Assembly (NCBI RefSeq): GCF_000485595.1
Contig: NW_014577404.1
Location: 35,837 to 65,205, forward strand
Source: Priapulus caudatus
Lineage: Eukaryota > Priapulida > Priapulimorpha > Priapulimorphida > Priapulidae
Length of the DNA: 29,369 nucleotides
Reading direction: 5' to 3'
Part shown: piece after piece, positions 1-10,032 of the stretch
Layout: each line of letters opens with the position of its first letter
Position numbering within the stretch: the first letter of the stretch is position 1
The notes under the pieces: model-generated
The model's input: the letters and a program-made list of their open reading frames with translations, nothing else
Told to the model about the DNA's origin: nothing
Databases searched by the model: none
Translations under genes and position numbers: made by a program

Positions 1-1269
1 GTGTGTGTATGTGTGTGTGCTGCCTGATACGTGTTGAGCGCTATGTTTGCCCGATCGCCTAATTGCTGCCATGATGCCAAAGCACGCAGGAAAGAGAATA
101 GGATTGTTCACCATGAATGCTAACTGTCTCACGGGTGGCAAGCTGTCAAACTGGTACTTTGCACGGTGAGAAGAAGTGTTGTATTGAGATGAATGTAGAT
201 CGAGAAAAGAGAGGGGTAAATAGGGAACGGCGGTGCAGGGTGGGAGAGCGTGTGGATACGTCCATCGCGCGGCTGGAGGAGGAAGCACTCACGTCACTGC
301 GTTATGTACATTGCAGTACTAATAATACGTAGTCCCGCTCCTTTTGTCGTGATAGTGATCGAAAGACATTTACTTTCGAGCGTGATTGTATATACTTACT
401 TGCGCTACTACTCGTTGTCACTGAGTTACGAACGCTAGCAGATTATCACTATTATATGGCATCACGCACGCAATGTAATGAGTTTACGTCCCATATTCAA
501 GACACTCGCGTGCGAAATGGAATTTTCAGACATAATAATTTCGGTGGCAAATCTCATCAGGATTCAAATATGTTCGGCGTCTTGCGTAATATGTCGTGAA
601 GGCAAATTGCAGCGTCGACTAACGCAAGTACATCCCTAAACGCCGGAAATCCTGTTGCGGTAAAGAACGTCATTCGAGAAACTCGAGCGCTGGCTCTAGC
701 TTTGTAGTTAGATGCGCTGCTCTCACTTATCGCATTCGAGCAGGCGTTCTCGTGTACAGGCAGATTACCGCATGCAAAATTCACCCGTATGCGATTTAGG
801 GTTAATCACACGTCATAGCTTCGATAATATTCACGTGCAACTGCGGGAGGAATTCCTCGTAACTGTATTTTTACGTTTGAGTGAATAGTTATTCATTCAT
901 TTGTTTGTTTGTTTATTGATTAAATGATGAATGAATGGATGTATGGATGAATAAACGAACGAATGAATAAATAAATAAATAAATAAATGAATGGGAATTG
1001 AATTAAAAAATGAACAAGTAAATGAACAAAGTTATATTTATTTATTTATTTACTAACTTACTTACTTACTTACTTACTTACTAACTTACGTGTGTATTTA
1101 TTTCGTTCACACGGCGACCTGCCCGCTACCCCCATCACCCGCGGGCTAGAGTCGAGCGACCCGCTTCAAAGAGCGCGACTTCAACTAAGTTTTTCGAAGA
1201 GCCGATACGCCTTTACGACATCCTGGTCGTAGAAGATGTTACGGGGGCAGAGAGGTCATGCAGAACTCT
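1..1269. other. Upstream non-coding sequence, no gene recognised
   Basis: Both strands carry only short open frames with no recognisable domain, no signal peptide and no convincing splice pattern. The stretch opens with a short GT repeat (1-20) and holds a tetranucleotide-rich tract near 886-1095. I treat it as intergenic or upstream regulatory DNA. Confidence 0.5.
886..1095. repeat. Tetranucleotide-rich tract (ATTC/GTTT/GAAT/AAAT/ACTT)
   Basis: Successive short arrays of ATTC, GTTT, GAAT, AAAT, ATTT and ACTT follow one another. AAAT-rich sequence (about 965-990) is followed by its complement ATTTATTT (about 1035-1052), so the tract could fold into an AT-rich hairpin. Confidence 0.8.
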
Positions 1270-1277
1270 CTATATAA
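1270..1277 (+). promoter_or_regulatory. Candidate TATA box
   Basis: TATATAAG is seen here, about 30 bases before a possible start region near 1300. A strong splice donor (TATAG followed by GTAAGTG) lies downstream at 1475/1476. The layout would suit a promoter with a noncoding first exon for the ZP gene. No transcript evidence is available, and the sequence around 1300 has no clear initiator. Confidence 0.4.
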
Positions 1278-1299
1278 GGAGGATGCGGGCAGGTCACTA

Positions 1300-1355
1300 G
1301 GATCTTCGCACACACGCGTACGCAGGTGAGACAGAGAGCGAGGGAGAGAGAGCGC

Positions 1356-1395
<40 letters not shown>

Positions 1396-1475
1396 AAGTG
1401 CAAGAGGACCGGTCGATCACAGGCGAGGAAGCGCGTGTGTGTAGGACAGCGCGCCGTGCTCAGGTCTAGCTATAG
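1300..1475 (+). other. Possible noncoding leader exon of the ZP gene
   Basis: This GA-rich interval lies between the candidate TATA box and a donor-like GTAAGTG at 1476. An alternative donor (GCAG then GTGAGA) lies near 1325. If real, it would splice to an acceptor before the start codon at 3801, for example the AG at 3755-3756. This is inference; the true 5' end is unknown. Confidence 0.3.
1360..1395 (+). repeat. GA dinucleotide microsatellite
   Basis: An uninterrupted run of GAGAGA with a short GAAAGAAAG tail lies within the candidate leader exon. Confidence 0.9.
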
Positions 1476-2686
1476 GTAAGTGGCTCTGTGTCATGAGATA
1501 CGAGAATATATCGATCACATTGCAATTACGACGGCGAGATATCGAATGCGCCTGCATATGAACGTCTCCGAATTAATTATTTTTAGCGCCATGAAAATGA
1601 ATGCATTCATCTACCAACCAGATCATGCACAGAACTATACTACTTCGTTGTTGTTAAACGAAGTCACAATGTAGCAAATTGCGAGTTCCGTTACATATAA
1701 TTAAGCAACCCGATAAGTTATTTGTCGACGGCTAAATTATATTAATCATGGGTTCCGATTGGCAAAAACCTGCTTTTATTTATCGCGGTATGCATATTTA
1801 ACGACACAAAATGCGCAAGTCTGCGCATGATGGCCAGCAGACGTATGAAGTTTCATGATGGTAAACACCAATATAATACCGATGTAAGAATAACTAATCC
1901 GGACTACGATAACAACTGATGCATTTTATTTATCAATCTCATGATTATAATTCATTATTCATTTATTATCATCTTTTTATCGCCGCGGCGAAATGGTTTC
2001 TACGGCGGTACTAATAATTAATTTCGAGCGCCGAAGACTGACGAGCTGCTTCGTTCATCCATCAATTAATTATAATTCATTATGCATTCATTATGAACTA
2101 TCTATTGTCGCGGTGAAGAGAATTGTATTTCGGAGTAAACAATGGTCAGCTGTGTATACTAGTGCGGCTTCCCTCGCGCATGTTAACAGCTGCATTCTCT
2201 CCCGCGGATATATCTGCCTGTTTCACATCGACGCGCGTACAGAATTAAATTATCGCATGCGTATGCGCATTGTTAATTTCTGCCAATGTGTTCTGTAGGA
2301 TGTCGTGACGCTATTCGATATACCATCGTTAGGTTCAGCCACATTAGTCGATATACAAAAGCTCCTCGTGTGTCGATAAGTGATATACCTGGTATGTGCG
2401 TATTCGACATATACATACTTCAAATTCAATTAGCCCCTGAAATTCACGTGTACAAATTGCCGGCCGCTACGTTGATTGTTTTGATTGTAAACGTAATTAT
2501 CACGGACCAATTGAACTCATGTGAAATAACGAAATACGGATTTACGAGCGGTTTCGACCTACACCTGATCTGTGCGAGTCAAATAGATTAATATACATCA
2601 ATAGTCTCCGTTTCTGCCGCTTTTACTGCCTCCGTATGTCGCTGTGTCGGCATCTTGCCAACGTATCTGTCTGTATATGCCTGGCA

Positions 2687-2745
2687 TGCCTGCTTTCCTG
2701 TATCCCTTCCTGCCTGCCTTCCAGCCTACCTGCCTGCCTGCCTAT
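2687..2745. repeat. CCTG/CCTT tetranucleotide tract
   Basis: Repeated CCTG and CCTT units with scattered interruptions. Confidence 0.75.
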
Positions 2746-3093
2746 CTGACTGATATAGACTGATACATCTCATGTGCACAGACATTTCATGTATGCACAA
2801 GCATCTATATCGCAGCGCAGTGTATAAGATATTAAACCCGGCCTGACGTTGGTGGCTGTATATATGCAGCGACAGCGCTGATTCACCGTATAGTAACCTG
2901 CTTACGACATGTACAGGCACGCCGACCGAGAGCGGCTACAAAGTCTCATAATGAAAGGCTTTGCTACGCATGCCGCTATAATTGCTTACAAATTTGGGGG
3001 GATTATGCCGATCTTAGTGGGGTGAGCGATTAATCAGTAAAATGTTAAATGCATGACGTACTTTTAATAGAATCTTTGACACACGCCTTACAG

Positions 3094-3308
3094 TCACACC
3101 CACACGCACACACACACGCACACGCATGCGCACACGCACACGCACACGCACACGCACACGCACACGCACACGCACACGCACACACACACACACACCACAC
3201 ACACACACACACCCACGCGCACACACACACGCACACGCACACGCACACGCACACGCACACGCCCATGCGCGCGCACACACACATATGTATATATATATAT
3301 ATATATAA
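3094..3308. repeat. CA / CACACG hexamer array running into a TA array
   Basis: A long alternating purine-pyrimidine array: CA repeats interspersed with regular CACACG hexamers (two hexamer blocks flank a pure CA block), then TA repeats from about 3282 to 3308. Open frames across it on both strands are products of the repeat. Such tracts can adopt Z-DNA. Confidence 0.95.
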
Positions 3309-3588
3309 TATTAGGATGATATACAGATTATTGGTCGACATTGGTTGCTTGATACGATAGGAACGGTTGCGTGTCATTTCCTGTCACATATAGGCCGATA
3401 TACGAGTTATGAGGTCGTGATCAAGCCCTGGCATCTAATAAAACGATGTCGTTGCTTTAAATTGTGTTATATTGGGCGTGGAATGGGGTGAGATTCAAAT
3501 TCAGCCGTCGCCGTGTAATGATTTTATTAGCATTTGTAACACACCTATAATTATTATGCGAGTAGAGCAGCGCATGTAAACAGACATC

Positions 3589-3591
<3 letters not shown>

Positions 3592-3626
<35 letters not shown>

Positions 3627-3669
3627 TATATATATATATATATATTATTTATTATTATTGATATATATT

Positions 3670-3724
<55 letters not shown>
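3592..3724. repeat. Long TA dinucleotide array
   Basis: About 130 bases of nearly pure TA with brief TTATTATT interruptions near 3640-3660. It ends about 75 bases before the ZP start codon. It would form cruciforms easily, and its true length may be misassembled. Confidence 0.95.
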
Positions 3725-3727
<3 letters not shown>

Positions 3728-3800
3728 TTAACGCAGGTAACAATATCGTGACGCAGAGATCTGTTCCAACCACTGAGAGACACACGCTCCTGGACCAAAC

Positions 3801-3839
3801 ATGCAGGCCGCATTTTTCGCTATAGTCCTGCTCGTCTGG
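3801..3839 (+). CDS. ZP gene exon 1: start codon and signal-peptide core
   Basis: ATG at 3801 opens MQAAFFAIVLLVW and runs straight into a strong donor, GTGAGT, at 3840 in phase 0. Joined to the next exon (Thr-Gly-Thr-Met-Lys-Val-Gln-Ala), it makes a textbook signal peptide with likely cleavage after Ala21. It is only 13 codons, so gene finders would easily miss it. Confidence 0.85.
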
Positions 3840-6800
3840 GTGAGTTGACACAGCTTTACGAAAATGTGTAAGAAATCCTCTGTGAAGCAGTTTGTGCGTG
3901 CGTACATCTTTGCTCGGAAATAATTCATCGCGATAGCAGTACGTCAGCTGTACGAGAATTAACGTGAGAAATAGCACGCACGCGTTAACAAATTTGTTTC
4001 CTGGAGTTCACACTCTGCTGTTGCTCGGTTCACGTATTAGCCGCCGTTTAGCAATTGAACTCTTGCAAGCAATGTTGCCATCGACATTCGTGCGCGATGT
4101 ATACATGGCAATCAGTTTTCCTGAGATTTCTCGTGAACTTTTTAATGTGAAAATTCGCCGAAAATTACATAGAAAATGTCGCAAAAGGTGTGAAAATTTT
4201 TACCGACATAATTAGCGCAGACTGGTTGCCGCGGGGAATAACCTCACGAGTCGCCTGTCTCACTTAGACTGGCACGATGAAGGTCCAAGCCCAGGACCCC
4301 GTGCACCGACCCTACAGCAGGCAGCAACAGTCACGACAGCAGCCACAGCCACAATGGCAGCAGCAGTGGAGACAACAGCAGCTCGCGCGAGGCCGGGGTG
4401 CTAGCCGTGGTGCTGACGTCAGCGCGTCGTCCGCAGCAGCGACGACCGCAGGTCGTGCGCAATCCACCGACAGCGCCACTACAATTCAGCAGGCAGGCCG
4501 CGGGAGGGCGCCAGCGGCGGACAGCGGGCGGGTATCTGCTCCTGTGAACAGCGGTAGAACGCAGGCGAATCCTTATTCGGGCCTCTACCGTGGCAATCAG
4601 CAAGGCCAGGCTCTCGTTAAAAGTAAGCAAGAGCGCGTAAAATAACCGCGGACTTCCGCGTATGCAAGTGTTGACGAGATCGCGGCTATTGCGACTACCC
4701 GCGCTGCCATCAGAACATAAATCAATGCAGCGCGTTATTACCGGCAGCATGAAAAAGGCGTTTAACTTAAAAGCGTCTCTCAAATTCTCGACGGGGGAAG
4801 AGACCATAAACGGTAACTGTCATGAATCAAACCCCTACATAAATCAAAACCGTGATGACTCAAAGCCTAGATGCATCAAAACCTTTACGAAGCAACACCT
4901 AAATGAATCTAACTAAACCTACGTAATATAACGCGATTTTCCCCGCACGTTCCTCCATCTATAATTATAGCGTTAGTATAATGGTATGACCCTTACCGAA
5001 ATACTATATAGCACAGTCCACATTCGTATATACGCGATAGCCTAATCAACGACTACGTCAATCCACCTTACAGACATAATCGTGAAATGCCTGGACACTC
5101 CTGGCCGGAAGTTGATGGAGGTGACATTGGAAATGTCGAACAGCTTCTGGGGAAGCGTCTACACGGCCAGAGACTTCGGCAGCTCCAACTGCCGGGCTCG
5201 CGGCACCGGGTCGAACTACGTGCGTCTTTACGTGCCGTTCTACGGCTGTAGCACGCGGGAGCTGGTCGATCGTCAGGTTCGTACGTTAATACGACGTGTT
5301 ACGCACGCGAGCTCACCCCGCGTGTCGCTGAGCCATCATGATTGCACTTTAGCTATTTGCCGCGTAAGCGAAGCGTGCTGAGGTCGTAAAAAGTCAAGCG
5401 GGTGAGTCAAGTGCTACGTTGTAAAACAATAAAAACACGCTTGAACGTAGGTAACACTTAAGAGGTGACAAATTAAAGGGAGGTAACAATTAAAGGCAAA
5501 AAAATTACAGCCATGTTCCAATAAAAGGTGGGTAACAATAATTGATAGGTGGTGATAAAATGTGGAAGTCAATTAAAGGTATAGGTGTTGATTGAACGCA
5601 TAAAATAGTTAAAGGCAAGCTCCGATCATAAAAACGTAAACGTAGAAGCGGTTTGTTTTAAAAATTGTGCCATATTGTAGTGCGGTAGGTGTGTATTGTT
5701 GTCGCGTAACAACGCGACAAGGATCTTTTACACAGCAATTTGACTACGAAGGATAAAGACTATCAAAAGTATAATTATTGAATTGACGATTTAATTATCT
5801 GACTAAAACCAAGTAAGAATAGCTCGATAGTTTTTATTTTCGTACGCACGAAACATTATTTTCATTGGCACGATTCAGTCGATGGGACCTATAGACTCTA
5901 ATAAAGCTATCCTATGTTTGGTGACATCTTGTGTTTGGTGACCACAGCGCGCACCGCGACAACGCAAGTTCGTCAACAACATCGTCGTACAGAACAGTCC
6001 TAACAGCATTGTGGCCGGCACTGACAAGGCCTACCCCGTCAGCTGCACACTGCGTCTGTCACAGCCCACGACGACCACAGCCCCCGCTCCCATGCCTCTA
6101 CAGGCGCAGGTGAACACCGGAGGACTGGGGAATAGGTTCTCCGGATACGGCAACGTTCCCATAGAGCATCTACTGTGTAAGTGCGGAAGCAGCAGGCAGA
6201 GAGTTGGCAAAATAGGGGGAGAGATCGCGCGAGTGTGTATGTGTGTGAGAGGAAGAGAAAACAGCCATAGTAAGAGGTTGAGAAAGGGTGAGAGGGAGAC
6301 GGGGAGACATAGAGAAAGGCGCGATGAGACAGAGAGCATATGCGAGATGTTGGAAAAGTAACACCCGTAAGAAACTATTGCAGGATGATTTGCAGTAACT
6401 TTCGAACGAGCTCAGAACAGTATCACAACGCAAGCAGATGCACGCCTGAGCCGTTCTCCAATGTTTCAATGACATTTCTCACCATATTTCAAGGAGGCGG
6501 CCAAAAATTCTAACAACTCTATTTACATTTTAATAGACTCATATTTAAAAACTAAAAAGATATATATTCATTTACTCCGTTATAAACTATCAGACAAAGC
6601 CCACACCATTACGCCATTTGTCGCATATGACTCCGAGGTTTATTTCAGCTGGTCAACATGAGCCCTTCACGAACTACGACCAAGGCAGGTCGTTCAACAC
6701 CTACAACAACCATCTGCTCGGAGGAGGTCACGATGAGCACACGGATATCAAGTGGCTTGAGGACGATGCAGATTTTAAGTGGGTTAACGATGATGTCGGC

Positions 6801-9759
6801 ACACCTTAAGCGCACACACGTATACAGTTACAACACAGATAGCAACAACACAAAATGGCTTCGGTTCTGTGGAGGGAGATAGTTGCAGATGCTCCATACC
6901 ATAGTCAGGGGTTTAGCTAACTCATTTTGTCTGGAGTCAAAACCACGCGCGGTTTGTATTCTGGGCAGTTGACCGTTGGGCAATTGGCCATTGGCCATGC
7001 ATTAGTATCTACATTTGTATGGAGGTGCGATCGCCCTCCTCCCCCCCGCCGCTAAATAGGGACCTGATTGTTAGAAGTAGATAGAGACCCGAGCGTTGAG
7101 AGAACAATCCGATAGATGGAAAGATAATAAATGAACGGATAAATCAATTAGGAGGATAAATACGCAGAGAATAAGACAGCTATGTCGACAGATTGGGCAG
7201 ATAAGCATACAAATTGAATTGTCATATGCTGTAGATATACGCATAAATGTACTGAGAACGCACCGCTATGCATTGATAGGCATGTTAATATAGATGAACG
7301 ATGTCGTCATAAATAAACAAATAAATCAATAGCAATGATTGATATGCTCATGGCAATGAGACAGAAATGATTGAGAAATATACAACGGGGTTAATTGAGG
7401 CGGGGAATAGATATGCATGAACATGCTTGGCCAAATATGCATAGATAGACGTGCTTAAATAGGTACGTATAGAAGGACAGCGTCTAGTGCTAATACGTAT
7501 CTGGAGCTCCTAACCTGTCAACGGTGGGGTGGGGGATTGAAGGACTTGTGTATTTTCAATTTCTTGTAGATGTAGCTGGTAGTTGAGAAACACTTTGAAG
7601 TTCACACTAGAATTTTGTTCTCTCTTGAATTCCGAACGAGACGTGGTGTTGTGCAGGTTAATCCGACACCTTAGATGGATGCCCTTACTTAATGTTTTAT
7701 TTGCAAGACGGGGAAACGCCTCAGCCTAACGACTGGATGTATAGTTGAAACGGGCGGCGTAGCGACGGCTGCCTACTGTGTCTCGCAGTGTGTCGCTCCG
7801 TATATCAACAGACGACGGTGTTGTTCCATGTTTCAGCGAGCAGCACGGTGGCGCCCCCTTGAACGAGAAGCCCGACCCAGAGCTGACCGTATTTCCGGGC
7901 GTGTCGGGATCTACAGAGAACTTCTTCACAGTTGGCCAGCCGGCCACCGTGCTCGTCGAGTGGGACAACACCAGTAAGAAACAAGCTTACAAGCCGCTAT
8001 GCAAACGGTCCAACATGTTATCAGGAGTGAATAATAATAGAATCTATTATTATTATTCACGCCTGATGTTATCAGTTACAGGGATATGGGGAGCCAGCGT
8101 ATTATTTTGTGTTTTTATTTGTGTACCAGCACTAGTAAAAATCGAGCGCACAAGCAGCTATGCAGACGGTTCACCGTGTTAGCAGTTATATGGGTAGAGG
8201 GATCCAGCGCATTACAGAGTGCCTCATCTGTGTACCAACATCAATAAGCATCGAGTTATACAATGACGAATCCGGAAACGTGCAAAGAGGGATTCACATA
8301 GTTGTTACAGTGGCGGATCCAGAAGGGGATTGGATGGCTAGCCACACCCCTCTGTTGGACTAACATGATTTTTACACATATTATACCAATTAATTATTGC
8401 CAAGTATAATAGTCGCGCGGCTGGACAAAACAGTACCTGGTGCATGGGTTAAATTATGTAATTGAGTGGCAAAGCAGGTTACAACCGTTTTGTTGCTGTT
8501 TTCACAATTTCAAGAAAGAGTTTTGCTATCGCCCTCATCCCAGCGGTGGTCCCCCCCCCCCGGTACAGCAATCAATGCCGCGCTGCAAGCGCAAGAATTG
8601 TTCTACTAAAAAGAGAATTGTCGAGGTCAGAATGAAGCCTGTACATGTACTCAAAGGTGCCTCAAATACCATCTCCTGCGTTCTACATTTTCCGAATTTT
8701 CTGGGGGAAGACCCCCATACAGAAGTGTGTTGGATGTCTGTGGCCTCTTTTCTCACCCTCCTTGAAATCCTGAATCCGCCACTGCTGTTATGTTAATGAC
8801 TAAACCAACCGCAAAGGGTATGCGTAGTCCATCAACATAATGTTTTTATCAGCACTTATAGATGGCTCTATCCGGCAATTAATTCTATATATTTAAAATA
8901 GTAAAGCATTCTGTGGGTGTGGGTATGGCATGTAGGCAGCTATGCTAATAGCTGTATCATCAGCTAGCAGGTTAAGGGTATGTTAACGTATAGCATAATG
9001 ATATCGAAATATGTTTTACCAGTACGTGGGCAACTCACTTCAGCAAGTAATTCTAGATAATTAAAATTTAATTATCTGATAGTTTGAGAATCGCTTCAAA
9101 GCGAATAAAAGCTAGTAATTATAAAAGAACGACGGAGATAAATTTAAATTAAGATCGATCGAGATTCCGGTAAGAAATTCATAGAATTTATTGCTGTTTC
9201 GAAGAATTGCAGATTGCCCAAGGGTGGGCTTATGGAATGGTCGATCTGGAAGTAGTACCCCCTGCGGTATCCTGACACAGACCTCAACTAATCCTCGATT
9301 TCATTTCTCTCTCAGCAACACAAATAGTAACCCACGGTTTACTTATCACAATCAACGAACCAGCAGCTGCTAAATTCTGCTGCTCAGTGTACACAGTTAA
9401 CACAGAGCGACACAGTGAAGTAACTCGCACAGTAGCCGCTCTATTAGTACACGAGAAGAATTATAGTACAGAGCGCATATCTCCCGCCAGGGACATCGTA
9501 GCGAAGCGTCGCTGGCGTGTGACAGTGCTGATAATATTCATCTAACTGAGTATTCCCTCTCCGGCCGTAGAATGAATTCGTTAGTTTAACGGTATTTGTC
9601 CTCATGGTCCCAATTAGTTCCACAGCTAAACACGGATCGACGCCCCAATGGGTATTCCGCGCGAAATATGAACGGATATGCGTACTTCCAATTAATTTGC
9701 TACTGGAAAATTTTCGATTTGCTCATAGATGCGCTGCGAAGCGACAGTGCTTATGTGCA

Positions 9760-9807
<48 letters not shown>

Positions 9808-9822
9808 ATTGCTACTACTACG

Positions 9823-9887
<65 letters not shown>

Positions 9888-9934
9888 TTACTACTACTGC
9901 ACTGCTACTGTTGCTGTTGTTGTTGTTGTTGTAG

Positions 9935-9965
<31 letters not shown>

Positions 9966-10000
9966 CATCGTCGTTATTGTTTTTGTTGTTGTTGTTGTAG

Positions 10001-10032
<32 letters not shown>

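Larger units (their letters stand above)
1476..3800. other. Presumed first intron / upstream region of the ZP gene
   Basis: No coding exon recognised. It holds a CCTG-type tetranucleotide tract (about 2687-2745), CA/CACACG and TA arrays (3094-3308) and a long TA array (3592-3724). The short open frames here show no domain and no matching splice phases. Confidence 0.4.

Noticed and set aside
557-784. 75-codon reverse-strand frame
   Set aside because: It has no domain, signal or splice context, and its length is expected by chance.
3014-3377. Cys/Val/Arg- or His/Thr-rich frames over 3014-3377
   Set aside because: Translations of the CA/CACACG array; repeat artefacts.
3690-3977. Reverse-strand open frame that looks like it starts with a signal peptide
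   Set aside because: It lacks an ATG at that point, runs into the TA array, has no family resemblance and overlaps the ZP signal exon on the other strand.
4277-4645. ATG 4277 as the ZP start with a stop at 4645
   Set aside because: A splice acceptor lies at 4267 and a donor at 4622/4623. The frame upstream of ATG 4277 joins the signal-peptide exon at 3801-3839 in phase 0.
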